A stretch of 64,000 nucleotides of DNA from Boswellia sacra. Its lineage: Eukaryota > Streptophyta > Magnoliopsida > Sapindales > Burseraceae. This document shows positions 46,140-58,562 of this stretch, one piece after another. Each line of letters starts with the position of its first letter. The first letter of the stretch is position 1. The notes under the pieces were generated by a model that did not search any database, was not told the DNA's origin, and was given only the letters and a program-made list of their open reading frames with translations. Where the stretch lies: the NCBI GenBank assembly GCA_013180625.2, contig SNVD02000468.1:496001-560000 (forward strand), written 5' to 3'. The position numbers and the translations under genes are program-made.

Positions 46140-47544
46140 CTAAGTACCACTTGTGTTTGTCACTCCTTTGTTTCTACAATCAACATTAAAAGAGCGACTT
46201 TTTGGTACCCAAAAGTTCTTGGGTCCTTGGGGGTTAGTTATGGTACTTTTTGGAACCCATATTTGTTTCAAATTAGGATTTCTCTTAATATAGCAAGAAT
46301 GCACTTTGTGTCCTTTTCTTCCACAATAAGTACACGAATGATTAGGATTATTCCTAGAAGATGCATGAACAAAATAGTTTTTAAAATACTTTTGATTTTT
46401 ATGAGTTTTATATCCTAACCCTCTTTTATCAAAAACACATCTTTGGTTTTGTAACATAGAGTTCAAATTTTTTGTGCTTTTTGTAAAACTATCAACAATA
46501 TTTCTTAAGTCATTATTTTCCTTTTTCAAAATAACATTTTGTTTCTCCAATTTATCAAAATCCTTTTGTTTTAAAATGTCATTTTCAGTTTTTAATAAAT
46601 GTATTTGACTTTCCAAACTTTCAAAATCTTTTTGCTTTAAAATTTCATTTTCATTTTCTAAAGCTTCATTTATTTCCACCAACTCTTCTAATTGAGATAA
46701 CATGATTTTTGACTTCTTTTTGAAAGCATTGATTTTTGAATTTTGTTTATCAACTTGCACATGTAAATTTTGGAATGCTTCAAGTAATTCATCATATGAA
46801 AATTTAGGATCATAGTTTAGAATACTTACCTCATCTTCTCTTAAAGCCATAAAGCACATGTTTGCCACTTCGTAATCTTCTTCATTCTCCTTCAAGGTGA
46901 TTTCATGAGTTATGAGAGAACCCATAAGTTCTTCTAATGGTAGTTTGGTGAGGTCCTTTGCTTCTTGAATTGCCGTCACCTTTGGCTCCCAAGATTTTGG
47001 TAGACACCTAAGAATCTTTCTCACCATTTCAACATTAGAATAAGATTTACCAAGAGATTTCAAACTATTAATAATATCCGTAAATCTAGTAAACATTTCA
47101 GAAATTGATTCATCCGATTTCATCTTAAAAAGCTCATAACTATGAACTAGCATACTAATTTTGGATTCTTTAACTTGACTAGTTCCTTCATGAGTTACTT
47201 CAAGTGTGTGCCATATTTCTTGTGCCGTAGAACAAGTAGATATTCTATTAAACTCATTTCTATCTAGAGCACAATATAACACATTCATAGCTTTAGCATT
47301 CAAACTCAATTTCTTTTTATCATCTTCACTAAACTCTTTAGGTTCTTTAAGCATGCATTCCCCATTTCAATTTTGGTAGGAACAAAAGGTCCTTCCAAAA
47401 CAATAGACCACAAATCATAATCAAAAGATTTCAAGAAAATACTCATTCTAGTTTTCCAATAAGAGTAATCACTTTCATTAAAAAATGGAGGTCTAGAGAT
47501 AGAAGTCCCTCAACATATGAAGTTGAATTAAAAGTTGTCATAGC
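46140..47544 (-). pseudogene. gag: Nested Copia element gag, almost intact
   Basis: The original start is probably the ATG near 47540 (MTTFNSTSYVEG), followed by two frameshifts before a 404-residue open frame (47354-46140). The UBN2-type gag domain includes LNAKAMNVLYCALDRNEF, QEIWHTLEVTHEGTSQVKES and VRKILRCLPKSWEPKVTAIQ. A long coiled coil follows (residues about 200-300) with repeated LKQKDFE units. A CCHC zinc knuckle, CTYCGRKGHKVHSCY, lies near residue 345. The frame ends in a basic tail with WVPKS repeats that normally runs on into the protease. It is the longest open frame in the window. Confidence 0.88.
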
Positions 47545-47578
47545 TCAAAAATCGATTAAGATTTAAAAAATTGAGCAA

Positions 47579-47594
47579 CCTTGCTCTGATACCA
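47579..47594 (-). other. Primer-binding site of the nested Copia element
   Basis: On the minus strand TGGTATCAGAGCAAGG begins two bases after the LTR end at 47597. It is a good match to the initiator-methionine tRNA site. Confidence 0.88.
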
Positions 47595-47596
47595 CT

Positions 47597-49020
47597 TGTT
47601 GACCCAGGTATGGCAACCCAAGAGGGGGGGTGAATTGGGTTTTTATTTATCAAAACGGATTTAGAAAACTTTTCTTGAAAGATCAAAATTAGTTCACTCT
47701 TTCTTTGAGAATAAAGGTGAAGAAGATGAAAATAGAAGTTATCAAATATGTAATCAAGCAAATAATAATAATGAACAATCACAAGTGCAAGTAAATGTAA
47801 AGAGTATAGGGATAGAGAGAGTGCAAACTCGATGTACATGGTTCGGCAAACCTTGCCTACGTCCACGGGCTCCTAGCTCCACGAGCTAAGCTTTCCACTA
47901 AGTTGTAGAAATCTTTACAACTTGCTTGATGAACAACCTCACCAAGAATTTTTCTTCCAACTCTTGATAACACCACACCAAGAGTTCTTCTTGATGAACA
48001 ACCTCACCAAGGCAACTTTCCTTCAACTCTTGATAACACCACACCAAGAGTTCTTCTTGATGAACAACCTCACCAAGGCAACTTTCTTCAACCCTTGATA
48101 ACACCACACCAAGAGTTCTTCTTGATGAACAACCTCACCAAGGAAAGAGTTCTCTCAAGGATAACTTTTATCCTTTACAAGAAGATCTCACTCTTACCAC
48201 AATACAAGAACAAAGAAAATTTTTACAACAAAAGTACAACTCTCTTCAAAGAGTAGATAAAGAATATAAAAGTTTCTAGACTTGATATATCTCTTATTTT
48301 TTGATTGATAAAATGCTTCTCTTGCTCTTGTCTTTCTGAATGCATGCATGGGAGAAGGGCTCCTTTTATAGGTAAATAGGATGAACTTAATCAAGTGAAG
48401 ACACCATCTCCAAATTTTCTGCCCACCATAAAAATCATAATTTTATCTGTCATTTTTGTCAATATTCCATTCAAAATTTGAAAATCTACAAAACGTAAAA
48501 GATCTGCACATTTGAATAGTCTTTCTAACGCATCAAAAATCAAGTCATTTGGATATTTGTAGCTCAAGATATGGCCAAAATACCATTCGGTGCTCATGTG
48601 ACTTGATTTTTCTTCCTTGTGTCAGTCTACCAAATTGAATGATAATTCTGTTAGCATTCCGTTTGAAATTTGAATTTCTTCAAAACATAAAAGATCTTCA
48701 TATTTGAATAAGCTTTCCAAAACATTAAGAATCAAAGAATTTGGATATCTCTATCTTAAGATATGGCCAAAACACCATTCGGTGCTCATGTGAGTTGATT
48801 TTTCTTCCTTGTGTTAGTCCACCGAATTGCATGTCAATTATGTCAGCTTTCCATTTAAAATTTGAATTTCTTAAAAACATATAAAATGTGCCTCATTATG
48901 TCCTATTTCCAATGCCATAAGAATCAAGTCATTTTGATTTTTCTATCTCAAGATATGTCTAAAAGAGTTTTCGGTGCTCATGTCAGCTGCTTCTATTTGT
49001 CTTTCAACTTGCATGATGAT
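47597..49020 (-). repeat. 5' LTR of the nested Copia element (outer end deleted)
   Basis: Plus-strand TGTTGACCCAGGTATGG matches the 3' LTR to TTGCATGATGAT at 49020, then LINE sequence resumes. About 360 bases of LTR are missing. The TATA box (48363-48371, minus-strand TATAAAAGG) remains. The 65-bp array is at 47925-48145 and the 190-bp monomers at about 48430-49000. Confidence 0.9.
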
Positions 49021-49788
49021 ACCTCACTTTGGCAGGATTACTGGTTGTCGCAGGGATGTCTTTGTGATCTATTTTCTTTCAGGACTCTTTCGTCTACAAG
49101 TCTTTCCTCAGATGCCAAGGTCTCAGCTATTATTCAGGATGGTTGGGCTTTTCCTGATGATGGGCTGGTCCTTGGATAGGTTTGGGATTCTGTCAGCATC
49201 CGGCCTATGATGAGGACTCCTGACCATATTGTTTGGAAGGGCCACACTTCTGGTATTTTCTCCATTGACTTAGCATGGGAATTGTTATGGAGTAGATGAT
49301 CGGTGAACTCCTTTCATCATCTTCTCTGGTTCCCTGGCCATGTTCCAAGGTACTCCTTTATTCTTTGGCTTGCTTCATTAGGTTGTCTTCGTGCTATGGA
49401 TCGACTACAGCGTCATGGCATGTTATCTTCTTCGGGCTGTGTTCTTTGTGCTTCAGCAAATGAGACTCACGAGCATCTTTTCTTTAGCTGTCCTTTCTCG
49501 TCTTCTATATGGGGAGAGATTTTAGCTAAGACACTCATTGTTTGGCCATCTTTTGGTTGGCTCTCTCTACTTCATTGGGCTTCTCTTTATCTTCAGGGCA
49601 GGAAAAATTTTGGACATATCCTTGCACGTTTGGTCTTTTCTGCTACAGTTTATTTTCTATGGTATGAGAGAAATGATCGTGTGTATCAACAGCATCATCG
49701 AACTCGTCGTCAGGTGATTGATGAGATTTTTGTTTTGGTTCGCTCTTGGCTTCTAACATTGGAGGTCAAGTATATGATCACTCCTTAG
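49021..49788 (+). pseudogene. LINE ORF2, C-terminal zf-RVT part
   Basis: ORF2 resumes with DTSLWQDYWLSQG, then LSSDAKVS and HIVWKGHTSGIFSI. The zf-RVT domain is in the open stretch 49303-49788: VPRYSFILWLASLGCLRAMD, CVLCASANETHEHLFFSCPF with the conserved Cys-His pattern, and a conserved C-terminal IDEIFVLVRSWLL. About 50 residues expected between the upstream RVT part and this block are missing, lost with the LTR end. Confidence 0.85.
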
Positions 49789-50103
49789 CTTCGTGCCATA
49801 TGGGGCCTACATCGTTGGTATTGTTTCCTAGACTTTGTTTTTTTGTTGCTTGGGCCAATGTGCCCTTTTGTTTTATTGTTTTGGTGATGATAGTTTTGTT
49901 GTGGTTGCTTTTGTGCTAATGTGCCATCTTCTGTTTGTTTGGGGCCTTTGGCTCTATGTTTCGTTTGTTTTGTTTGGGGCCTTTGGGCTTTGTTTTTTCC
50001 TTTTGGACTTGTGAGTACTAGGTACTCTTCTTGGGGTATGCCTCTCATATCTTGTACTTTTATTTTTCTTTTTATGTAAATGGTAATTTTTCCAAAAAAA
50101 AAA
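49789..50103 (+). other. LINE 3' leader and poly(A) tail
   Basis: T- and G-rich non-coding sequence with repeated TTTGGGGCCTTTGG-like strings (about 49936-49996), ending in ten A at 50094-50103. The A-run directly touches the target duplication, as expected for target-primed reverse transcription. Confidence 0.88.
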
Positions 50104-50319
50104 GAATTAGGACACAAATAAATATTCTCCTATTTTAACTAGGATACATTAAATAATGTCCCAATCTTAGAAGATATTTATTATGAATCAAATACTTCAT
50201 AAATTGTATTTCTAGAAACAATAAAATAAGAAATAAAATAACATTCTAGTTTTATCACAAGTTGGTCAAAATTATCATGTGTATGGCACATGCAATTGTG
50301 TCACAAGTTGACACCAACA
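50104..50319 (-). repeat. 3' LTR of Sirevirus copy 2, proximal part
   Basis: Continues the LTR interrupted at 37558, after the duplicated GAATTAGGA, and ends (plus strand) GACACCAACA at 50319. It is followed by ATCTTCCCCTTTTT, the polypurine tract of the minus strand. Confidence 0.92.
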
Positions 50320-50870
50320 ATCTTCCCCTTTTTGGCAACTTGTGATGAAAACACCACACTGTTTTCGATCAAAGAAAAACACACAGAGATAAGTCAGACA
50401 TAACTATAAACAATCATGATATATCAAACAGAAATATCATGCTTAAAGAAATAGCAATAGTATACAGTTACGAAGCACATAACAAAACATGGTCTGAATG
50501 TGTTTATCGTGCAAAAACAACTCAAAGTGAAGTTGACAAACTTGGCAAACAACACTTCAACCAAATCATGATCAGAGCAAAAAAAAAACATACATCAAAT
50601 GAAATAGTCAAAGAATAACACAGAACACAGTAAAGAACTAAGTTAAAAACACAAAGCAGAAAATAGTTCGAATGCATACAAAGCATAAGAATTTCTTACT
50701 CCCTCTTACTTCGTATATACTGCCCTTGACAATAAGAAGCAACAACAAAAAATATCAAACAGAATTAGAATTAGTAGTATCAAATGAAAATCAAAACAAA
50801 ACATAATTAATCAAAATCAAAACAAAACATAATTATATCATATCAGAAACTTCTTCTCCCCCTTGATTTC
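50320..50870 (-). other. Multiple polypurine tracts before the 3' LTR, copy 2
   Basis: Minus-strand purine runs correspond to 50320-50336, 50696-50711 (ACTCCCTCTTAC) and 50850-50865 (CTTCTTCTCCCCCTTG). They occupy the same relative places as the three tracts of copy 1. The rest of this 0.55 kb is AT-rich and non-coding. Confidence 0.8.
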
Positions 50871-50879
50871 AGAACTAGT

Positions 50880-52792
50880 TCCAAAAACTAACGAAATCGT
50901 GGAGACTTTCGAACTGGTGGGGAAGAGGAATTGCCAAAGTGCTTCTTGAACCTTCTAGCCTTCATTTTGAATCTTTTTCCAGTAGTAGTGGGTGTAGACT
51001 GTGAGAGGGCACAACAGCGGGCTATTCTTTAGTTGTCTTTGAAGAAGTAGCAGTGACTTCAGCCATAATCTTACATATTTCCTTATCAAGACGTTCAGCA
51101 CTGGTTTCTATTGTCTGCAATGCAACAATAGGGTGTTGTGGAGGTATCAGTGATTCTGTTACAAGTGTAGGTAGGAGTGCTGTGGCTGGTTCTATTATGT
51201 CTACTGTAGGAAGGGGTTCCTAGGTGTGTTCTACATGTGGTTCATGTAGAGGGGACTGTGGCGATGGTGGAGAGTCATGATGTTTTGCTTAGAAATAGGA
51301 GAAACATTAGGTTCTACCTCAACAGGTGCTGAAGGCAATGCATTTCAGGTTCTTCTTGTGTTGGTTCATCTAACAAGGACTCATCCCTCAGTCATGAAGC
51401 TGCTGATTCAATTTTCATCTTCCTCTTGTTAGACATTTTCTTCACCACTTTAACCTTCTTCTTTCCCTTCAACTGAGTTCCCTTTGCTTTCTGCTTGGAT
51501 TTCTTTTTTGTCATCTTCTTTTTGCTGTTATGTCTGTCTCAATAATAGGTTGCTCAGCTTGATCTTCTGTAGGTATTTGCTCAACTGCTTGAGGCATTGG
51601 TGTATCAGTCTCTGGCATATGCTCAGCAAACTGCTCATGAACTACATTGTTAGTTTCCATGGGTTGTGGTTCTTCTGCAGCACTAGATTGTCTTGCAAGC
51701 TTTGCCTCCAAAACTGCTTTGCTTTGATGTTTTTAAGATCCTGCACAATATCAGTCAAAATAGAATTAATCAAAGCAAGTTGTTCTTCCACATTGCTCAT
51801 GGGATTTTTTTGGACTCTCCTTGGTTTTGGCTTAGGTGCAGGCAAATCAGTTTTATCTTGTAAGCGATGCAAAAAACCTTTTGTGATGGATTTAGACAAA
51901 ATTTCAGTGTGTTCTTTGGGGCTAATGGGGATACCATTTTGAGCTAAAATCCCTTGAATTAAACAAGGAAAGACAAGCAAATGGTAGTCGGATTGATATG
52001 GTGCAATCTAAACAATCATCCGATAAATCTATAAGCCTAGATTAATCGGTCTATTGGTGCCCAAACAGAACAGAAATTTTACTCTATCTTCCCTGACTTG
52101 ATTTTGGTGTGAAGAGGGAAACCCCAGTTAAATTGAGCAATTTTATGCAGTACCCTATACTTCTTAAAAAGATATTGTTTATCAATTCCATCTCTTAGAT
52201 TCCAACCTATATCCCCTCGATCAGTTAGCTCCTTAATCACGATTGCCATATCAAAGTTTTCATCCACAGAGTATAAACTATCTATTGGTATACCAAAGAA
52301 TGTGTTGTTGACATTCGGTGAGAATTTCACAAACTTTCCTCTACAATACATTTTGTGATAATGATAGCTCTTCGGGTCATCAATGAAAGTAATGATATTT
52401 GCATAAAATTCTTGAATTAAAGACTTCATAGGGGGTAGGAAGTTGTTTACCATACGAGTCCAGTAAATAGACTCAAGAAGCTCACTCAAACCATATTTGT
52501 TGAAGTCGATTAGCTTCACTGGCCTTTCTATCTGCAACTTCCTCTTTGATGTATACTTCAAGAATTTCTGCTTAATGACTACTTTGAGGAGTTTGTTAAA
52601 CTTTGGTTTCATCTTATCTTTCATTCTATTGATAGGAATTAACTCGTCTTCACTCATAGCAGGATCAGTCAGGATCTCTGCATGATGTTGTGATCAATAA
52701 GATGACTATGCACTGTCACTGCTGTTGTAACCAGAGTCATGTTGGGAAGATGAGGAACTGTGGTCTTTGAAGAATCAGAAGTTGTCACCATT
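50880..52792 (-). pseudogene. Sirevirus copy 2 envelope-like frame
   Basis: The likely start is near 52792 (MVTTSDSSKTTVPHLPN). After a shift, a 192-residue open frame (52657-52079) carries MSEDELIPINRMKDKMKPKF, IYWTRMVNNFLPPMKSLIQE, YHYHKMYCRGKFVKFSPNV, then VIKELTDRGDIGW and YRVLHKIAQFNWG. It continues in 51980-51511 with LIQGILAQNGIPISPKEHTE and a helical NVEEQLALINSILTDIVQDL segment. The tail to about 50880 is proline-, glutamate- and lysine-rich. This is the more complete of the two copies and shows that the frame originally encoded some 600 residues. The family is the envelope-like protein of Sireviruses; no signal peptide or membrane segment is evident. Confidence 0.78.
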
Positions 52793-52879
52793 GCTAAGGT
52801 TTCAAGGCTACAAAATTATCTCAAAACAAAGAGAAGAAAAATGAGAGAGAGTGAAGAAACTGTTGATTGAGTATGGTAT

Positions 52880-53615
52880 GAACAGAAAATGCCCTAAATG
52901 TTTTCGTAATATACTTGGGAAAGGTTGATTTAATATATTTTTGTTTCCCGCAAAATTTAATTTTAAATCCTTTTCCAAAACAACTTATTAAATAACATTA
53001 ATGAACAAGAATTCAAAATTTGATTTCTATTAAAATAAAGAATTCTAATAGAGTTAGGATTCCCACCACTGAAGTTTCTCCCCTTCAATTCAATAAAGCT
53101 GACATCATATTTTGACACATAGGCACATAAGAAAAGTCAAATTTCTGATAGCCACAAAGAGCATCATATGATATGAAAAACATAACAGAAAATAACTAAA
53201 TGTAACATAACAACAATATCTGGACATCATATGAATCATTCTAAAGAAGCATATTTCAGAGCTATTTATTCTTTTCACATGAAAGCTGTTTTCATTTATC
53301 TTTTCAATTGATTGAGATGTCAAAAATATTATTTTGACATATTATGAATTAATCACATTGGATTATGAATACAGTAGCTTTCACACAATATAGAGATAGC
53401 CATTTTCATTTGAGTGAATGACCTCAACATATTTCTTAGATTCCCTGAGGTTACTCTCAATGATGGCTTCCACACATCATATATTAGTAGCCCTCTATGA
53501 ATTTTTTATTTTAAACCAGTATCTTATCATTCACATAATTTTTATATTACTGCTCATACATGCTAAATTAGAAGATAACTTATGATATTGCAGTTATAAT
53601 TAACATAACAGCAAG
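52880..53615 (-). other. Spacer between pol and the envelope-like frame, copy 2
   Basis: AT-rich, non-coding. Long stretches match the copy 1 spacer (17190-18117), for example around 53330-53480. The small open frames here are not conserved between the copies. Confidence 0.7.
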
Positions 53616-53621
53616 CAATGG

Positions 53622-56600
53622 TTATTTAGAAAACTGACAAATGCCAAAGGCCTTTCTTAGATTCTCAAATCTTGTTGTATCTAATACCTTAGTGAACAAG
53701 TTAGCTAATTGTTTATCAGTGGAGATGTGTTCAATATGTATCACCTTAGACTCTACAAGTTTCCTTATAAAATGGTATCTTATATCAATGTGTTTTGTTC
53801 TCAAATGTTGAACAGGATTTTTGGAAATGTTAATAGCACTAGTATTATTACAAAACACAGTTATAGGTTTTTGTTCAATACCATAATCACTCAACATTTA
53901 CTTCATCCATAGTAGTTGTGTGCAACAACTTCCTGTTGCTATGTATTTAGCTTCAGCATTAGACAAAGAAATAGAATTTTGTTTTTTATTGTGCCAAGAA
54001 ACTAAGTTAGTACCAAGATAAAAATATCCTCCTGATGTGCTTTTCTGTCATCTACATTTCCTGCCTAGTCAGCATCACTAAACCCTACAAGATAATCATT
54101 TGTATCTTTAGAAAACCATATACCATAATTATGGATTCAATGTACATACCTGATGATTTTTTTAGCTGTTGCTAGATGTGAATCTTTGGGATTTGCTTGA
54201 AATCTTGCATAAAGTCTTACACTAAAGTACAAGTCTGGTCTACTTGCTGTGAGATATAATAGACTGCCAATGATGCTTCTATACAAACCTGCATCAACCA
54301 CTTTTTCTGTACTGTCTTTTGAAAGTTTCAGGTTAGTACTAATAGGAGTTTTCATTGGTTTTGAATTCTCAAGCCCAAATTTCTTTACAAGATTTCTAGT
54401 ATATTTTGATTGAGATATGAATATCCTATCATTCATTTGCTTAACCTACAATCCAGTAAAGAAATTTAATTCTCCTACCATGCTTATCTCAAACTCTTCC
54501 TATATCAACTTAACAAACTCATTAGTTTTGCTTTTGTTAGCTGATCTAAATACAATGTCATCTACATATATTTGAGCAATAATAAAATAGTTAGATGCAT
54601 GTTTGGCAAACAAAGACTTATCATTGCTGCCTCTTTTATAACCTCTATTGATAAAAAAATTTGTCAACCTATCATACCAAGCTCTAGGAGCTCTTTTCAA
54701 TCCATACAAAGCTTTATGCAATCTGTACATAAAATCAGGATGTTTAGGATCTTCAAAACCCTTAGGCTGTTCAAAAAAAACTTCTTCATTGGGATAGCCA
54801 TTTAGAAAGGCCGTTTTAACATTCATTTGGTACAACTTAAAATCAAGCAAACAAGCAATTGCAAGTAGTAATCTGATTAACTTAAGTCTAGCTACTGGTG
54901 CAAAGGTTTTATCAATGTCTATGCCTTCTACTTGAGTGTAACTTTGTGCTATTGGCCTAGCCTTATTTCTTACTACTTGACCATTTTCATCAGTTTTATT
55001 TTTGAATATCCATTTGGTTCTAATGACATTTGTATTTTCTGGTCTAGAAACTAATTCTCATACTTCATTTCTTTTAAACTAATTAAGTTTATCTTGTATT
55101 GCTTGAATCCAAACATCTTCTTTTAAAGCTTCTTTCATATTTTTTGGTTCAATTAATGAAACATAACATGCAAATCTTACCTGATTCCTTAACTTGCTCC
55201 TGGTTTTCATCATGCCATCTGGCATTCCAATGATAGAGCTGGTTGGATATGCCTTCTGAATCCAAGAGAGTGGATCCTTTCTTTCATCTTCATTTCTGAT
55301 TGAGGTTCTGTTCAGATCTGAGTTGTCAGTGGTCTTTGTTGTGTCGGATGTAACAGTAGTTGTTTCCTCTTTCATAACTGAATCATCTTGATTGTTGTTG
55401 CTATCAGAATTTGATTTTTCTATATCTTTTGTAAAGCTAGTTATGCTTTCCTCTTGTGAGTTTTTTGCATAATCATCCAGATCATCAAATACTATGTTTG
55501 CATATTCCATGACTACCTCAGTTCGAAGATTATAAACTTGAAATGCTTTGCTGTTTTGTGCATGTCCCACAAAAACTCCTTCATCATTTCTTGGATCTAA
55601 TTTGCCTAAACGCTCTCCGTCATTTAAGATGTAACACCTGCATCCAAAAACATGAAAATATTTCAAATTAGGTTTTCTACCTTTCAAAATTTCATAAGGT
55701 GTCTAGTTAGAGCCAAGTTGTAGAAAAACTCTATTTGAAATGTAACAAGCAGGGCTTATTGCTTCAACCCATAGCCTTTTGGTCAACTTTTTGCATTTGA
55801 GCATCACTCTAGCTATCTCTTGAAGAGTTCTATTCTTCCTTTCCATATTGCCATTTTGTTCAGGGGTTTTAGGAGCTGAAAATTCATGTTCAATTCCATG
55901 ATATTTGCAAAAGTCAGCATAGCTAACATTTTCAAATTTCTTGCCATGATCACTTCTTATTCTCACTATCCTACCATTGTTCCTATTTTGCTCATTTTCC
56001 AGCTTAACACAAAGATTCCTGAAAACTTCAAAAGTGTCAGATTTTTCTTTAGTAAAATCAACCCAAATATATCTAGAAAAGTCATCCACACAAACAAATA
56101 TGTATCTCTTACCTGTAATGCTTTCAATTTGCATAGGACCCATAAGATCCATGTGAAGCAAATCAAGTATTTTGGATGTGCTAAGATGTGGAATGGATTT
56201 GTGTGAACTTCTAATTTGTTTTCCCATTTGAATGGTCCACAAATTTCATTTATTTTGTCATCAAATTTAGGAACTCCTTTTACAGCACCTAACTTAGTTA
56301 ATTTAACCAAGTCTTTGTAATTTAGTGTCCTAAATTTTTGATGCCATAATTCTAAATCTGAAATCTTAGCTTGAAATGCAATTTTTACCAAATAACAATT
56401 ATCTGAAGATCTCTTTCCTTCTAAAATGCATTTTCCAAAATTATCTAAGACCATGCATTTGTTTTGTGTGAAATTAACAATATACTTGTCATCACACATC
56501 TGACTAATAATAATTAGATTAGCTTTCAAACCTTCAACCAGCAAGACATTGTGGAAGTTGGGTAGGCCTTTGACATTCAAAGTGCCTTTGCCAATGATCT

Positions 56601-56890
56601 TACTCTTTGCTCTATCTCCATAAATGACATTTCCTTTCCTACATGCTTCAAAATTTTTCAAAAACTATTTATTTCTAGTCATATACCTGGAACAGCCATT
56701 GTCAAAATACCATAAATCGTTAGAAGAATGTTTAAGAGCAGTAACGGCAACTTTGCATACTGTCTTTTCTTTCTTAACCCACTGCAGTTGTGACTTTGGT
56801 AACAGTTTGAACTGTTTTGATCTTTTATGCAAAAGATTCAACAATTTAAAGCATCTAGGCCTAATATATCCTCTTTTACCACAAAAATAA
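53622..56890 (-). pseudogene. pol: Sirevirus copy 2 pol
   Basis: Minus-strand pol in Copia order. A half zinc knuckle with FFCGKRGYIRPRC lies near 56885-56850. The protease core reads DNGCSRYM, so the catalytic D-S-G has become D-N-G (near 56700). Gag-pre-integrase includes LELWHQKFRTLNYKDL (near 56340). Integrase is open from 56242 to 55703: LLHMDLMGPMQIESITGKRY, CVDDFSRYIWVDF, RSDHGKKFENV, and PEQNGNMERKNRTL with the catalytic Glu region intact. The linker is open to 55079. Reverse transcriptase (54850-54137) has MNVKTAFLNGYPNEEVF, LYGLKRAPRAWYDRL and YVDDIVFRS. RNase H ends at 53622 with NNTSAINISKN. Stops and one-base shifts separate the blocks. Confidence 0.88.
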
Positions 56891-57119
56891 CAAGTTGGAA
56901 TGAATTTTCTTACCTTTTTAGGACTACATTTGAAAAGCTTAGAGGAGAAACAAATGTTTCATTGCTTTTTGAACTAAGACTTGACCTTATTGAGTTAGGT
57001 TCATAATTTTTACCTGATATTTAAGCTTTTACAAACACTGTTGTTGATGAGGATGCAACATTACCTTCTAAATATCCCAATTTATGTTTGTTGGAATTGT
57101 CTCTTCCAAGACTCAAGAC

Positions 57120-58517
57120 CTAATCAAGTTTAGCTGACCCAATTCTGAGTTGATTAACACATCTCTTGCTCTCAATCAGTTCTGTTGTAATTTTCTCAAT
57201 ATGTACTGTGTTGTCTGTCAAAGCAAGCTCCAGTTCTGTGGTACAGTTTTCAGCATATGATTTTCTACATTTCAGCACTTCAATCTCCTTCTTCAAAGTA
57301 TTGATTTCTTCTTTCTGACTCAGCCATTCACTATAGAGTGCATTGTAAATTTCTTGCAACTCTTCATAGTATTCTGGATCATCTTCTTCATTTGAATGAT
57401 CAACATTAGTTCTGTAATGTTCTGTTATGTCAGTTATAACAGCTTTTCCTTTATCAGCTGCAGATGTTGTAAATGCAACAAAATTACTCATGCATTCTTG
57501 ATCTTCTGAATCAAATTCTGATTCATCACTCCAGGTAGCTGTCAAGACTTTGTTCTTCTTTTTGAGATTAGCACATTCAGATTGAATATGCCCATAATCA
57601 GAACATTCATAACATTGAATCTGTCCTTTCTTTTCAAGCTGCTTTGATTTCTTCTTGTCATTCTCCTTGTTGAATTTCCCGATCTTGTCTTCATTTGAGT
57701 TTGATGGCTTTCCTTGATTCTTTTTCCTGAAATTCTTTTTCATGAACTTGACATAATTTTTTGTTAGAAAAGCAATCTGTTTAGAATCAGTTTCATCAAG
57801 TTCATCATTACTTTCATCATCGGATTTTTCAGCTTTAACATTGAATGCAATGCTTTTTCCTTTTTGCTTCCTAGTACTCTGATTAATTTCAAAGTTTTAA
57901 AGAATGTCAATCAGTTCATCAACCCTTATCTCATCAGTGTTTTTAACTTCTTTAATAGCTGAAATTTTAGGTTGAAATTTATCTGGAACAGATCTGATAA
58001 TTTTGCTGACAATTTCTGCATCAGTGAAAGTTTTGTCAAGCATGTATGCAGAATTTGTAACGTGACATAACTTAGAAAAAAACTCAAAAATTAATTCATT
58101 CTCATGCATCATCAAATTTTCAAATTGAGAATTCAGTCTCATCAATTTAGATCTTTTAATAGATGCAGTACCTTCATGTTTTACCTCAAGTATGTCCCAA
58201 GCTTCTTTGGCCACTTTGCACCTTGAAATCTGTCCAAAATTATTTAAGTCCACTGCAGCAAAAATTGCATTAAGAGCCTTTGAGTTCTAGCTTGAACGTC
58301 GGTATTCTTCATCAGTCCATTCCTCCTCAGGTTTGGGTTTAGAATCTCCAAAAGCATTCAACTTTGTTGGTGGTGTCCCTCCTTTAAGTACACTAGTCCA
58401 TGCCCTGTCATCAAGAGATTTGATATACATCATCATTCTTACTTTCCAATATGGATAATTAGCATCATCAAGAATAGGTGGTTGTGTTCTAGATCCTCTA
58501 TTACGAAAAAACTCCAT
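57120..58517 (-). pseudogene. gag: Sirevirus copy 2 gag
   Basis: The probable start is the ATG at 58517 (MEFFRNRGSRTQPPILDD), the family start that in copy 1 is mutated to GTG. The UBN2-type domain reads YPYWKVRMMMYIKSLDDRAW; a stop at about 58286 interrupts it, and it resumes at 58253 with QISRCKVAKEAWDILEVKHE. A nucleocapsid block (57743-57120) is open, with the zinc knuckle CYECSDYGHIQSECANL near 57620-57570. An acidic region and a helical segment (WLSQKEEINTLKKEIEVLKC) end the frame. Only about three lesions separate it from an open gag. Confidence 0.87.
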
Positions 58518-58562
58518 CCTTCCAAAACAATGTGATCTTTTCTTCACTTGTATATCAGTGAA

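Larger units (their letters stand above)
42401..49020 (-). mobile_element. Sirevirus-like Copia element with RT/RNase H deleted
   Basis: Minus-strand element nested in LINE ORF2. The 3' LTR (42401-44182) is complete at 1782 bases. The 5' LTR (47597 to about 49020) lacks its outer 360 bases or so. The internal part is only 3.4 kb and keeps gag, protease region and integrase, but stops shortly after the start of the reverse transcriptase domain. The gag type, coiled coil, and several polypurine tracts before the 3' LTR suggest a Sirevirus relative. It is a different family from copies 1 and 2, with LTRs twice as long. No target duplication survives because one end is deleted. Confidence 0.87.
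37559..50103 (+). mobile_element. LINE (plant L1-type) inserted in the Sirevirus copy 2 LTR
   Basis: Plus-strand non-LTR retrotransposon. It is flanked by a 9-base target duplication GAATTAGGA (37550-37558 and 50104-50112) and ends in a run of ten A at 50094-50103. Order: repeated 5' leader, ORF1 with a DUF4283-type domain, ORF2 with AP endonuclease, reverse transcriptase and zf-RVT domain, 3' leader, poly(A). A Copia element (42401 to about 49020) splits ORF2; without it the LINE is about 5.9 kb. The intact ends suggest a full-length insertion that decayed later. Confidence 0.92.

Noticed and set aside
47898..48107. Repeat-protein-like frames (LGEVVHQEELLVWCYQEL units; also LDEQPHQ units at 42726-42986)
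   Set aside because: They are translations of the 65-bp tandem array in the LTR. Both strands and both LTRs give similar repeated peptides.
42726..48145. CRISPR-like array from regularly spaced direct repeats
   Set aside because: The repeats are contiguous 65-bp units inside LTRs of a plant retrotransposon, with no spacers and no cas genes.
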